From: Glaciihabitans sp. INWT7 | GTDB lineage: Bacteria; Actinomycetota; Actinomycetes; Actinomycetales; Microbacteriaceae | Reading direction: 5' to 3' | NCBI RefSeq assembly: GCF_014217685.1 | Contig: NZ_CP043654.1 | Location: 1-64,000, forward strand | Length of the DNA: 64,000 nt | Part shown: in pieces, positions 1 through 8,405 of the stretch | Layout: every line of letters starts with the position of its first letter | Position numbering within the stretch: the first letter of the stretch is position 1 | The notes under the pieces: generated by a model | Databases searched by the model: none | Seen by the model: the letters and a program-made list of their open reading frames with translations, nothing else | Told to the model about the DNA's origin: nothing | Translations under genes and position numbers: made by a program

Positions 1-630
1 ATGACCAGCAACACCAACCGCACAGCTCGCCGCATCGTCCTGCTGAGCGCAGCGATCCTTCTCGCGGCCACGCTGGCCGGCTGCACACCAGAAGCACGAG
101 CCGCAATCCTGAACAAGCCAGCCGGCACCACGGCAAGTGCGACCTCCACACCTGCGCCGACTGCCGCGGCTCCGAAGCCTGGTGACACTCTTACCGGAGC
201 TCAGGCTGTCGCGCTCCGGAAGTCGCTGCCGAAGAACGGCGACTGGGTCTACACGACCTCCGCCGGAGTGAACATCATGATCAACTCCCATGAGCTGCTG
301 CCGGAACCGGTCAAGGCTGACGCGAGCGCACAGCTTGCCGCGGCGGCCCAAGCTGGCCATGACGCAAACGACACGATGAACCCGACTTTGGGCCCGGTGA
401 TCAAACGGATCAGCGGCTCGATGGGGAAGCCCGTTGTCGTCATCGTGAGGATCTGGACCGGCAATGACGCAGGGGACGCCAAAGTCTGGCGATGGGCAGT
501 TCAAGGTCCTGCCGCAAAACCCGGCCTCGCGAACCGGTTCCCTGACGCCGCGTCCGCTGTCGCATCCGTTCAGGGCTACATCGCCTCGCAGCCTCAGACC
601 ACCAAATGGGAAGTCCTGGTCGCCGGCTAG
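1..630 (+). CDS. Putative secreted lipoprotein, function unknown
   Basis: This is a 209-residue protein with a typical lipoprotein signal: a basic N-terminus (residues 1-12), a hydrophobic stretch, and the lipobox LAGC with the acceptor cysteine near residue 28. A low-complexity Ala/Thr/Pro linker (about 40-60) follows, then a globular domain with no family I recognise. It should be membrane-anchored outside the cell. The window begins at this ATG, so an upstream start or promoter cannot be excluded. Several other lipoproteins of similar build lie in this element (20002-20604, 28850-29329, 29326-29928). Confidence 0.7.
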   Translation: MTSNTNRTARRIVLLSAAILLAATLAGCTPEARAAILNKPAGTTASATSTPAPTAAAPKPGDTLTGAQAVALRKSLPKNGDWVYTTSAGVNIMINSHELLPEPVKADASAQLAAAAQAGHDANDTMNPTLGPVIKRISGSMGKPVVVIVRIWTGNDAGDAKVWRWAVQGPAAKPGLANRFPDAASAVASVQGYIASQPQTTKWEVLVAG

Positions 631-709
631 TTCCGGCGACCATGTGGTCATGGGTCCAGTCCTACCCGCTTCGTAAGATCAAGAATTCGCGCAAAGTTCG
701 GAGATCCAG

Positions 710-1060
710 ATGAGCACCACGCCCAGACCATCGCGCAAGCTTCCCACCACCGTCCCATCAGCCACGGATCCCGGGCTGGCCGACACTCTTGCTGGAGACC
801 TCATCCGCGCCGCCGCAGCCTCAGCTTCTGCCCGTCAACACCTGACCTCTGAGGCTGACCAGCTGACGGCCGCCCGGGATGTGGTGGCCACCGGCAACTA
901 CAGGCAGCTCGACCACAACGGCAACCCGCTCGACCAGAAAGCCGAGAGGCTCCGCGTCACGTCGCTAGTCGGAATCCTCGAAGCCAGAGTGGCCGACGCT
1001 CAGGCCGCGCTCGACGTTGCCGAAGCGCAAGAGGAAGCGCTCGACGGCCAGCAGCCGTAG
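710..1060 (+). CDS. Small helical protein, function unknown
   Basis: The protein has 116 residues. A GGAG ribosome-binding site lies 7 nt before the ATG. After a Pro/Ser/Thr-rich start, the body (about 25-116) is rich in Ala, Glu, Gln and Leu and looks like two long helices, with an acidic C-terminal helix; it could be a coiled coil. There are no catalytic motifs. The upstream stretch CGCGCAAAGTTC loosely resembles the element's start-linked motif but is too degenerate to count. I do not recognise the family. Confidence 0.6.
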   Translation: MSTTPRPSRKLPTTVPSATDPGLADTLAGDLIRAAAASASARQHLTSEADQLTAARDVVATGNYRQLDHNGNPLDQKAERLRVTSLVGILEARVADAQAALDVAEAQEEALDGQQP

Positions 1061-1064
1061 AGGC

Positions 1065-1793
1065 TCAGAGAGACGTCGACCGTTGATTCGCCTGCCCGAC
1101 CATGTCGCGGGTGAAACCGTCTAGGTCTCCCGCGTCAACACGCCCCTCACCGATGAGCCGAACCAGCTCAGTCACCGCGTCGAAGATCGGTGCGCCGGAC
1201 AGGATCGGGAAGTCGAACGTGGTTCTGATCGCTCGGGGCCGCAGCACCTTCGCCGCCATCAGCGGGAAGCCGAGCTCAGGATCTGCAACGTCGCCCCGCA
1301 GGTGATCGTTGAACGGCAGCCAGGCGTAACCGCGGCCGTCCCCGCAGACTTCCCATCCGCTGGTCCGGTAGAAGTCATCCTGTGCTGCGGGCACGTGGGC
1401 GACGATGACGTTCTGCCGGGCGGCGAGGCTTCTCCGTTCGATCTCCGCAATGAGCGCACTGCCGATCCCCTGACGTCGACGGGCCGGGTCGACCGCAAGG
1501 TAGTTCAGGAGCATGTGGGCGCGGTCGACCGCGCCCGACCCCGGGAGCCGCCACGGAACCGCCGCGGCGAACCCAATGATCTGGCCGTCAGATTCAGCGA
1601 CAACAGTGAACACGCGCATCGGGGCTGCGATCTGCTCGGTCAAGGTGAGAGTGGAAAGTTCGACGCTCTCGAAGACATAGCCGGAGTGAGGCTGCCCGGC
1701 GACCGCCGGGAAGTAGTTCCGCTCGTACTCGAACAGCGCAGCGCGGTCAGTGGGCGCGGCAAAACGAATGCGTACGCCTGCTGTTGGATCCAT
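1065..1793 (-). CDS. GNAT-family N-acetyltransferase
   Basis: This 242-residue protein has the GNAT core. Motif A (LAVDPARRRQGIGSA, about 99-113) contains the R/Q-x-x-G-x-G/A acetyl-CoA pyrophosphate-binding loop, preceded by the beta strand VVAESDGQIIGFAAAV. Family members move an acetyl group from acetyl-CoA to an amine; the substrate here is unknown. The last 60 residues extend beyond the usual 150-180-residue domain. The gene is divergent from the helicase gene starting at 1880, with about 85 bp between them, so the two promoters lie back to back. It ends 4 bp after the preceding plus-strand gene, so the pair is convergent. Confidence 0.8.
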   Translation of the reverse strand: MDPTAGVRIRFAAPTDRAALFEYERNYFPAVAGQPHSGYVFESVELSTLTLTEQIAAPMRVFTVVAESDGQIIGFAAAVPWRLPGSGAVDRAHMLLNYLAVDPARRRQGIGSALIAEIERRSLAARQNVIVAHVPAAQDDFYRTSGWEVCGDGRGYAWLPFNDHLRGDVADPELGFPLMAAKVLRPRAIRTTFDFPILSGAPIFDAVTELVRLIGEGRVDAGDLDGFTRDMVGQANQRSTSL

Positions 1794-1862
1794 ACGCCGA
1801 GGCTAGCGGGAGGGTCCGACACGGGCCCGCCGCCCGCACCGCCGCCCACACCGGCGCAGCTG

Positions 1863-1882
1863 CCGCGCATGGCTTTCCTATG
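1863..1882 (+). promoter_or_regulatory. Start-linked motif CCGCGCATG-N8-ATG, helicase gene
   Basis: CCGCGCATG at 1863-1871 is followed by 8 nt and then the ATG at 1880. This is one of thirteen such motifs at gene starts in 1-30.4 kb. It fixes the helicase start at 1880 rather than at the upstream in-frame ATG at 1784. The spacing fits a leaderless promoter, with CATGGC acting as the -10-like element. Confidence 0.75.
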
Positions 1883-4546
1883 AGCCTCACCGCACCGTCC
1901 TCCGTCCAGACCACACCAGCGAACCTGCTCGAGCTGGTCACGCTCGACGTGGATGTCGCGGCACCAAAATACGTCCTCCGTGACTACCAGCAGAAAGCGC
2001 TGGCACGGACGCTGGAGGCTCTTGCGACAGACTCCCTGGCTACCGTCCTCTCCGCCTGCGGAACGGGCAAGACCGTCACGATGCTCGCCCTGCATGAGGC
2101 GACGAACTCCACCCTCACTGGTTTCTTCTGCCCGAACCTGTCGCTGCTGCAGCAGACCGTTGCCAGCTGGCGTGCGCTCGGCCGCAAGTTCGTCGCACTG
2201 ATCGTCTGCTCGGACCCGAGCGTCGGTAAAGCCTCCGTGGACGACATCTCCGAAGACGAGCTCCGCGCTTCCCTCCCGGACATTGAAGTCACTCAGGATC
2301 CAGCCCGAGTCGCCGAGTTCATCACCTTCGCCGAGAGCGGCTTCACCGACATGCCGCACATCGTCTTCGGCACCTACCAGTCGTCGCACAAGATCGCCAC
2401 CGCACAAGAGTCCACGAAGGGCACCTTCGACCTGATCATCGCCGACGAAGCTCATTACCTCGGAACCCGCGACCGAAAAGCGTCCGCTGCAGAGAACAAA
2501 AACGGTGAAGCCGTCCGGAACCCGAAGATGATCCGCTCCGACCGTCGCGTGTTCACCACCGCCACCCAGAGGACCGTCTCGTCGAAGAACGGGCAGGACA
2601 CCGAGTCGCACGCGTCGATGGACAACCCGGCCCTGTTCGGCACGGTTGCGTTCGAGCTGTCGCTTCGGGATGCCATAAACCTTCCCCGGCAGGCAAACGG
2701 GATGCCGGTCCTCACTGAGTACGAAATCCTCATCCTCGCCGTCACCGAGACCGAAATTGAAGAGCTCTACCCAGACCATCAGTTCGCGCTCGACAGCACC
2801 GACGAAGGAGCCCGTCATGCGATGGCGCTGATCGCAGCACGGAAGCTCAACGAGGAGTACGGGGTCACCCGGATGATCTCGTACCACTCCGGCGTGGAGC
2901 GCGCACAGCAGTTCGCCGCCGATTTGCTCGAGAACGGCTTCGATCGCGCGCGATCGATCACCGCGGACGTGCCGATGGACGAACGCCGGGAGATCCTCCG
3001 CCAGCTCGAGGACGGCTGCGTGGTCACGAACGTGAACTGCCTCACCGAAGGCATCGACGTGCCGGCTCTCGAAGCGGTCCTCCTTGTTGACCCCCGCACC
3101 AGCGAGATCGACATCGTCCAGATCATCGGCCGGGCGATCCGCCCGTTCCGCTTCCCTGACGGACGGATGAAGGAGAAGGGCTACGTTGTCATGCCGGTCC
3201 TCGCCGGCCCGGACGGTCAGCCGAAAGAAGGCGCGTTCGAGAACGTGTTCAACGTGCTCCGGAAGATGGCTGCGAACGATGAACGGCTCGCCCAGGAGAT
3301 CATCGACGCGGGGATCCGCGCGAAAACCGGGGAAGGCGACGAGCCGGAAGAGCGGATCGTGAAAGTTGACCTCGGCGGCCTCGCCGGGGAGTTCCATGGG
3401 CTGGCGCTGGCGGCCCTAACCAAGGGGCTCAGCCTGCAGGTGTTCGAGGCGGTGACCGATTCGTGGGCACTGTTCCTGGTCGACTTGAAGATCTGGGGGG
3501 ATGCACATCCGGGGGAGAGGCCGACTGCGCATTCAGCCGATCTGTTGGAGAAGCGGCTCGGAAAGAGGCTGATCAAACTACGAATCGACAACAAGAAAGG
3601 GCTGCTCCCGGCGCGCACTAAAGCTGAACTGACAGCGGCAATGTCGGTCTGGGATGTGGTGATCGACGCCACCGAAGAGAGTCTGGTTCGCTTCATCTCC
3701 TGGTGCACCGCCAACCCCGGTCACAAACCGCGATCTACGGCTGTCGAACCGGAAGAAAAATTCGCCTACAAGTGGCTGAAAACCCGACGCAGCATCAACA
3801 AGGGGACGATCAACGGCACGAAACTCACTTCAAACCAGCTCGCCCGCCTCAACACCGCATTCCCCGACTGGCATCTTGTCGTTGACGCCACCGAAGAGGG
3901 TCTGGTTCGCTTCATCTCCTGGTGCACCGCCAACCCCGGTCACAAACCGCGATCTACGGCTGTCGAACCGGAAGAAAAATTCGCCTACAAGTGGCTGAAA
4001 ACCCGACGCAGCATCAACAAGGGGACGATCAACGGCACGAAACTCACTTCAAACCAGCTCGCCCGCCTCAACACCGCATTCCCCGACTGGCATCTTGTCG
4101 TTGACGCCACCGAAGAGGGTCTGGTTCGCGTCATCGCCTGGTGCACCGCCAACCCCGGTCACAAACCGCGATCTACGGCTGTCGAACCGGAAGAAAAATT
4201 CGCCTACAAGTGGCTGAAAACCCGACGCAGCATCAACAAGGGGACGATCAACGGCACGAAACTCACTTCAAACCAGCTCGCCCGCCTCAACACCGCATTC
4301 CCCGACTGGCATCTTGTCGTTGACGCCACCGAAGAGGGTCTGGTTCGCTTCATCTCCTGGTGCACCGCCAACCCCGGTCACAAACCGCGATCTACGGCTG
4401 TCGAACCGGAAGAAAAATTCGCCTACAAGTGGCTGAAAACCCGACGCAGCATCAACAAGGGGACGATCAACGGCACGAAACTCACTTCAAACCAGCTCGC
4501 CCGCCTCAACACCGCTGTCCCTGGCTGGCGGCACACCTCCCGCTAA
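1880..4546 (+). CDS. DEAD/DEAH-box helicase with four near-identical C-terminal repeats
   Basis: This is an 888-residue superfamily 2 helicase. Walker A is SACGTGKT (58-65), the Walker B/DEAH box is IADEAH (187-192), and motif VI is QIIGRAIR (414-421). ATP-driven translocation or unwinding of nucleic acid is expected. The N-terminus begins directly with the Q-motif-like segment YVLRDYQQKAL, so there is no nuclease domain, unlike the second helicase at 9283. The C-terminus (about 596-888) consists of four 73-residue repeats of a W...R...KLT...LARLN..FP.W type that resemble helicase-associated domains. The repeats are nearly identical at DNA level. The start was chosen from the motif at 1863. 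The gene converges on the replication gene (4554-6494). Confidence 0.85.
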   Translation: MSLTAPSSVQTTPANLLELVTLDVDVAAPKYVLRDYQQKALARTLEALATDSLATVLSACGTGKTVTMLALHEATNSTLTGFFCPNLSLLQQTVASWRALGRKFVALIVCSDPSVGKASVDDISEDELRASLPDIEVTQDPARVAEFITFAESGFTDMPHIVFGTYQSSHKIATAQESTKGTFDLIIADEAHYLGTRDRKASAAENKNGEAVRNPKMIRSDRRVFTTATQRTVSSKNGQDTESHASMDNPALFGTVAFELSLRDAINLPRQANGMPVLTEYEILILAVTETEIEELYPDHQFALDSTDEGARHAMALIAARKLNEEYGVTRMISYHSGVERAQQFAADLLENGFDRARSITADVPMDERREILRQLEDGCVVTNVNCLTEGIDVPALEAVLLVDPRTSEIDIVQIIGRAIRPFRFPDGRMKEKGYVVMPVLAGPDGQPKEGAFENVFNVLRKMAANDERLAQEIIDAGIRAKTGEGDEPEERIVKVDLGGLAGEFHGLALAALTKGLSLQVFEAVTDSWALFLVDLKIWGDAHPGERPTAHSADLLEKRLGKRLIKLRIDNKKGLLPARTKAELTAAMSVWDVVIDATEESLVRFISWCTANPGHKPRSTAVEPEEKFAYKWLKTRRSINKGTINGTKLTSNQLARLNTAFPDWHLVVDATEEGLVRFISWCTANPGHKPRSTAVEPEEKFAYKWLKTRRSINKGTINGTKLTSNQLARLNTAFPDWHLVVDATEEGLVRVIAWCTANPGHKPRSTAVEPEEKFAYKWLKTRRSINKGTINGTKLTSNQLARLNTAFPDWHLVVDATEEGLVRFISWCTANPGHKPRSTAVEPEEKFAYKWLKTRRSINKGTINGTKLTSNQLARLNTAVPGWRHTSR
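3665..4540 (+). repeat. Four tandem 219-bp in-frame repeats
   Basis: Units begin at about 3665, 3884, 4103 and 4322, a period of 219 bp (73 codons). The copies are almost identical: the first differs near its left edge, the third reads VIAW where the others read FISW, and the last diverges in its final 20 bp. Silent positions are identical too, so the duplication is recent or is kept uniform by gene conversion. Confidence 0.95.
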
Positions 4547-4553
4547 ATCACCC

Positions 4554-6494
4554 TTACGCCGCCCAGATGTCCGGCGCCCGCAACGCCCCCGCCGCGGCGA
4601 GCTGCTTCGCTTTCCGATGATCGGCGCGCCGGTCGGCCCCACGCGGGTAGAACGGGTACTCGGTCCGGGCGGTCTGCGCGAACAAGGCGAGGGCGGTTCC
4701 GCCTTGCTTGCCGCGCCTCCGTTTGCCTCGGGTGGTCATCCAGGTGTGCTCGGCATGCCACCAGGACCAGACGGCGCGTTCGGTCGCGTACCGGTCGCGG
4801 CGGCCGTCAAGGTAGCCGGTGACACCAAGCTCCCAGGCTGCACTTTCGAGGTCTGCCGTTTCGTCGCGAGCCCAGCCCTCATCGGTGAGGTGAGCGAGGC
4901 GTGACCGGTCCAGTTCTCGGAGCGCGCGTAGGGCTTGGCCGGGGCTCGTTTGCGCGCGGCGTGCGATGTCGGCGGCGGTCACCGCGGCGCCAGGGCGGAG
5001 CTGAGCGAAAACCCTGCCGGCAGTGCGGCCGAGACTGCCGGGCGCGGCGAAAGTATCCGAGGCAAGCGGCGCAAGGAGTGAGCTGATTTTCTGGATCCAC
5101 CATTGGCGGTTCTCGAGGGGGAGCTCGGCGGGGCGTGTCATGACTTGTGCCCAGCTTTGATCCTCTGACTCTGTGGAGAACCGGTGGCTGAGTCGGAATC
5201 TGCTGCCGTGGATCCCGACGCTGTCTTCGGTCTTGACGATCCATGCGGACTCGGCATCGCCGTCGATCGACGGGGCGGCCAGTGCAAGGAGCGCGAGCCG
5301 GCAGGACTCCCGCCCGTAGCCGGTGTCCTCGGCCAGGCGCCTGGTGTCCACTTCCACGGTGCTCTGCACGGACTGGGTGAGGTAGAGGCAGATGGCGTCG
5401 AGGACGAGCCGGTGGGTTCGGCGGCCGCGGTCCGCGCGCGCCGGTCGTGAGTCGGTGTCGAAACCCCAGATGCCAGGCATGCTATCCGCGCGAGCCTGGC
5501 AGGCGGCGACCGCCGCCGTGACCTGGGTAGCGCGTTCGAGGAAGTCGTCGTCGTTGCCGACGACGCTGAATGGGTTCGCTGCGGCGAAGTACACCGCGCG
5601 GGACCACGCCGCGGCGAGCCGTCGCGCTGCCGCATGTTCTGACACCGGCCGGCGCGCGCCGCGGCCGGCGATCGACCGGGCGTGAACCAGCGCGGGGGAG
5701 CTCGGCAGGAGCGCAGCTACATCCGAGTACCGCCAGCGGGCGCGTGCGAGCATCGCGAGGGCTCGGGCGAGAGTGACGGAGGTGTCAGCTTCCGGTTCGC
5801 TGTCGAGGAGCGTCCGCGCTCGACTCGTGAGAACGCGGCGGGGACCGAGAAGGTGAGGGTGCCCGGCGGTGTCGAACGCCATCCCTTTCGCGGGGCTGGT
5901 CCGCGGCGGGTCGAGGGTCGCGCCGGAGTCGGCGAGGAAGCTGCGAAGGGCGGTCAGATCGTCGGCGGTCACGGACGGGAAGATGAACGCAGTCAGGGTT
6001 CCAGCGAGGACGGTGGAGAAACCGCCGAGCCGGTGCGGGGCGCCGGGCGGGCGGACGCAGCCGGTCCGCGGGTTCGTCAGCGGGGTGATGTCCAGAGACG
6101 GGAGCAGCTGCGCGGCCATCCGGCCGATCTGCTCGATGACGGCGGGATCCGCGCCGTGGTCGAGAGCCAGCCAAACGTGCCGGCCTCCGGTCGGACCGGA
6201 CTCGCAGACCAGATGGGAGACGTTCAAGTCCGCCAGCCAGAAGGAAAGCCGGTCGGCGTCGTTGGCGGCGTTGCCGTGGCTGGCGTCAAGGTCGAAGCAG
6301 ACGAAACGGTACATGCCGTCGGCGCCGGCGAGGTACATCGCCCACGGGGTGCTGGGCGTCGGGCCGGCCAGGGGGACCTGGTGCGGGTAGCTGTTGGTGA
6401 TGCCCGCGCCGGTTGCCGGGTCGGTGACGCGGACCTGGTCTCGGGGGCTTGCCCTCTGGGTGAAGCGCCAGGCGTCGTTGTCGAAGCGCGACAC
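4554..6494 (-). CDS. Replication initiator/primase-like protein (AEP fold)
   Basis: This 646-residue protein has the three signatures of archaeo-eukaryotic-type primase/polymerases: the acidic pair in FDLDA (D68, D70), the GGRHVW motif (103-108), and a third segment around TGCVRPPGAPHR (about 143-154). The C-terminal half holds a winged-helix-like region (about 470-540) and a very basic segment (RGKRRRGKQGG), as in DNA-binding Rep proteins of actinobacterial plasmids and integrative elements. By family it should start or prime replication of the element. The start is a GTG at 6494. The 180 bp upstream lacks genes and could hold replication control. That this is the element's own Rep is inferred. 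Confidence 0.7.
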   Translation of the reverse strand: MSRFDNDAWRFTQRASPRDQVRVTDPATGAGITNSYPHQVPLAGPTPSTPWAMYLAGADGMYRFVCFDLDASHGNAANDADRLSFWLADLNVSHLVCESGPTGGRHVWLALDHGADPAVIEQIGRMAAQLLPSLDITPLTNPRTGCVRPPGAPHRLGGFSTVLAGTLTAFIFPSVTADDLTALRSFLADSGATLDPPRTSPAKGMAFDTAGHPHLLGPRRVLTSRARTLLDSEPEADTSVTLARALAMLARARWRYSDVAALLPSSPALVHARSIAGRGARRPVSEHAAARRLAAAWSRAVYFAAANPFSVVGNDDDFLERATQVTAAVAACQARADSMPGIWGFDTDSRPARADRGRRTHRLVLDAICLYLTQSVQSTVEVDTRRLAEDTGYGRESCRLALLALAAPSIDGDAESAWIVKTEDSVGIHGSRFRLSHRFSTESEDQSWAQVMTRPAELPLENRQWWIQKISSLLAPLASDTFAAPGSLGRTAGRVFAQLRPGAAVTAADIARRAQTSPGQALRALRELDRSRLAHLTDEGWARDETADLESAAWELGVTGYLDGRRDRYATERAVWSWWHAEHTWMTTRGKRRRGKQGGTALALFAQTARTEYPFYPRGADRRADHRKAKQLAAAGALRAPDIWAA

Positions 6495-6674
6495 GCCGAG
6501 AGAATTCTCGGTCGTTGCCAGCTTTTCGGGTGCGCTCGTGCGTACTATGGGATCACTTCCAGTTCGTGGAGTTCTGGATACAACGAAGGCCCGGGTTCAC
6601 CGGATCTTCTGAATATCGGCTTTCGCACCTGGCCCTGTCGCCAAACTGAATCAGGTGGGAAGCTGTGAGACTTC

Positions 6675-6706
6675 GGCCCGTCGCTTGCGGCGGGCCTTCT
6701 CTTCTT
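6675..6706 (+). terminator. Hairpin with T-rich tail
   Basis: GGCCCG-TCGC-TT-GCGG-CGGGCC can fold into a GC-rich stem and is followed on the plus strand by TTCTCTTCTT. It is oriented to stop plus-strand transcription coming from the region upstream of rep. No plus-strand protein gene lies there, so it may end a short RNA. Confidence 0.45.
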
Positions 6707-6944
6707 AAGCGGCTGGGATCGGCAGCTCCTCCCAGCGTGGGCGTGCCAGGTGGTCGAAGACCGGCAGGGAACCGTGGTCCTCCAGCTGCTGCTGGACGAG
6801 AGCTTCGATGTAGAGCGCTAGGGACAGCCCGCTCTCTTCGGCTGCGGCATGCATGGCATCCCGGACCGTGGTGGTCACCCGCGTTTGCAGGAGCACCGTC
6901 ACGGCGTTGTCGCGTCGCTTCGTTCTGCCCTTGATCGCACTCAT
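6705..6944 (-). CDS. Ribbon-helix-helix DNA-binding protein (CopG/MobC-like)
   Basis: This is a 79-residue protein with a basic N-terminus (KGRTKRRDNAV), a short beta strand (TVLLQTRVT), then two helices (TVRDAMHAAAEESGLSLALYIEALVQQQLED), the ribbon-helix-helix layout. Such proteins repress their own promoters and often act in plasmid copy control, partition or relaxosome function. The start was set at the ATG at 6944 because a degenerate form of the element's motif (GCGCCAAG-N8-ATG) immediately precedes it. A perfect 10-bp inverted repeat 19-68 bp upstream is a likely operator. It sits beside rep, which suggests copy control. Confidence 0.65.
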   Translation of the reverse strand: MSAIKGRTKRRDNAVTVLLQTRVTTTVRDAMHAAAEESGLSLALYIEALVQQQLEDHGSLPVFDHLARPRWEELPIPAA

Positions 6945-6962
6945 GGGACGATCTTGGCGCGG

Positions 6963-7012
6963 AATCAATTCAATGCGTGGAGGCTGTCGGCGCGCCAACG
7001 AATGAATTGATT
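6963..7012. promoter_or_regulatory. Probable operator pair for the RHH protein
   Basis: AATCAATTCA (6963-6972) and its exact complement TGAATTGATT (7003-7012) form an inverted repeat with 40 bp between centres, about four helical turns. The AT-rich arms stand out in GC-rich DNA and lie just upstream of the RHH gene start at 6944. Ribbon-helix-helix regulators commonly bind such paired short sites cooperatively. Confidence 0.5.
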
Positions 7013-7322
7013 TCGTGGGGGATTGGCGGGGTTCTCCTCCGCCTGCCTTGGCCGCACATCACGCCAGTAGGTGTCCGCGCCCCGAGAGGGCGAGTCGTGC
7101 CGGTGATCATGCGCGAGCCTCTACTGCATAATCTGCCAGCCTCATTGTGCGGTTTTCACCAGCCGTCAGCAGATGGAATAGGTGCGATCGGCGAGCGTGC
7201 ACAGCCGCACGTACCGCGACTAAATGGATCGACAAGCGGCGGTCCTGGTAAGGCGATCCGAGCCCTGTGGATGGCAATCTGCGCCGAGACGCCACGAAGG
7301 CTGTTGAATGGCCGGCTTCGCA
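7013..7322. other. Intergenic region without a convincing gene
   Basis: No ORF here has a believable protein sequence. The one notable element is a minus-strand CGCGCATG at about 7109-7116, not followed by a start codon at 8 nt. It could act as a distal promoter for the RHH gene about 165 bp downstream. Confidence 0.4.
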
Positions 7323-7661
7323 CTACACCGCGGCGTCCGCGTCCTTCGCTGCCAGCTTCGCCAGCCGCTTCATCAGCGGGGTGGCGCGGAGAACCGCCAG
7401 CGGGTCGGTTCCGGTCAGCTCATCCAGAACCTCCCGGATCAGCCCGGCCAGCACACCGGCGTCGTCGGGCGTGTTCGCACGGTCCTGCATCGCGGTGAGC
7501 TCGTCGATCGCGGCAATGTGGCGGGCGGTCGCTTCACGTTCCAGCATTCGGACGATGTTCGCGCGGTGGGCAGCGGTGAGGTCTTTGACTCGCAGGACCG
7601 TGCCGTTCTGCTGGGTCCAGGTCTTCCGGTTGTTCAGGTCGTTTTTCGATGCGTTTCTCAT
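7323..7661 (-). CDS. Small hypothetical protein
   Basis: The protein has 112 residues. The N-terminus is polar and basic (RNASKNDLNNRK), and the rest is helical with many Ala, Leu, Arg and Glu (for example TAAHRANIVRMLEREATARHIAAIDEL and VLAGLIREVLDELTG). There is no signal peptide or membrane segment. The start at 7661 is supported by a perfect start-linked motif. The gene is divergent from the DUF262 gene (7781), and each has its own copy of the motif. Function unknown. Confidence 0.65.
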   Translation of the reverse strand: MRNASKNDLNNRKTWTQQNGTVLRVKDLTAAHRANIVRMLEREATARHIAAIDELTAMQDRANTPDDAGVLAGLIREVLDELTGTDPLAVLRATPLMKRLAKLAAKDADAAV

Positions 7662-7678
7662 GGGAAGAACATGCGCGG
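7659..7678 (-). promoter_or_regulatory. Start-linked motif, minus strand
   Basis: Read on the minus strand: CCGCGCATG (7678-7670), then TTCTTCCC, then the ATG at 7661. The 8-nt spacer is identical to that upstream of 24720. Confidence 0.75.
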
Positions 7679-7763
7679 TGCCCGACTACTTCGAGGTGAC
7701 AATTCTGAGCGCCCTTTTCGACGGCGACAACGGCGAACCTCGGAACGGGGTTCCCGCCGTCAC

Positions 7764-7783
7764 TCGCGCATGGTCTTCCCATG
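7764..7783 (+). promoter_or_regulatory. Start-linked motif, DUF262 gene
   Basis: CTCGCGCATG ends at 7772, followed by GTCTTCCC and the ATG at 7781. The T at the second position of the core replaces the usual C of CCGCGCATG. Confidence 0.75.
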
Positions 7784-8380
7784 AACACCTCGCCGATTGA
7801 CGTGACGGACTCCGAACCGAAGCTTCTCGTCCAGCTGAAACTGAGCCACACCACTCGATCCTTCGACCACTTCCTCAGCCGGCGTGAGCGTTTCGAGGTG
7901 AACCCGCCGTATCAGCGGGGGAGCGTCTGGGATGTTTCCCGCCGCCGCGAGCTGATCAAATCGGCGCTGATGGGATTGCCGATCGGCACGATAACCGTCA
8001 ACGACCGTGGTTATCAGAAGAGCGGTGTGGATATCGCTGTCGTCGACGGAAAACAGCGGCTGGAAGCCCTCCAAGCTTTCGCCGACTCCGAATTTGCGAT
8101 CCCCGCAGCTTGGGTTGACCCCAAGGATGTGCTCGAGACGGAGCCGATGGATTACCGTGGCCGGACCGTCCCCGGTGTCCGCTACTCAGGGACCAGTATT
8201 GTCTTTGGCCGGCGGTTCGCTAACATGCCGTTGCAGGTGACAGAAGCCGCGGTCTCCGGCGTCGACGCGGAGGCGGAGATCTTCATGCTGATCAACTTCG
8301 CCGGCGTTGCGCAGACGGACGCCGACCGGGCGAACGCGACCGTGGTGCTCACGAACGGCGCGAGCGACCGCACCGTCTGA
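7781..8380 (+). CDS. DUF262 (ParB/sulfiredoxin-like) domain protein
   Basis: This 199-residue protein has the DUF262 core. NPPYQRGSVW (41-50) is followed by a helix and then VVDGKQRLEA (87-96), whose DGQR-like motif is shared with the ParB/Srx fold and with the GmrS half of type IV restriction enzymes. In those proteins it is linked to nucleotide use and nuclease control. The DUF1524 HNH nuclease that often accompanies DUF262 is absent here and in the neighbouring genes, so this is a stand-alone DUF262 protein. Three small genes and the nuclease-helicase follow on the same strand. A defence role is possible but inferred. Confidence 0.75.
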   Translation: MNTSPIDVTDSEPKLLVQLKLSHTTRSFDHFLSRRERFEVNPPYQRGSVWDVSRRRELIKSALMGLPIGTITVNDRGYQKSGVDIAVVDGKQRLEALQAFADSEFAIPAAWVDPKDVLETEPMDYRGRTVPGVRYSGTSIVFGRRFANMPLQVTEAAVSGVDAEAEIFMLINFAGVAQTDADRANATVVLTNGASDRTV

Positions 8381-8385
8381 CCGTG

Positions 8386-8405
8386 CCGCGCATGGTGTTC
8401 GTATG
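8386..8405 (+). promoter_or_regulatory. Start-linked motif
   Basis: CCGCGCATG at 8386-8394 is followed by GTGTTCGT and the ATG at 8403. It begins 5 bp after the DUF262 stop codon, so this gene has its own start signal despite lying immediately downstream. Confidence 0.75.

Noticed and set aside
1640-3397. Long minus-strand open frame opposite the first helicase
   Set aside because: It is antisense to a gene with clear helicase motifs, its sequence has the Arg/Asp/Val bias typical of an antisense frame in GC-rich DNA, and it has no motif or start signal.
3665-4540. Tandem repeats considered as a CRISPR array or iterons
   Set aside because: The 219-bp units are contiguous, coding and in frame, with no unique spacers and no small repeat unit.
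5682-6668. Long plus-strand open frame opposite the replication gene
   Set aside because: Its Gly/Arg/Glu composition is that of a shadow frame. The minus-strand frame carries the AEP motifs.
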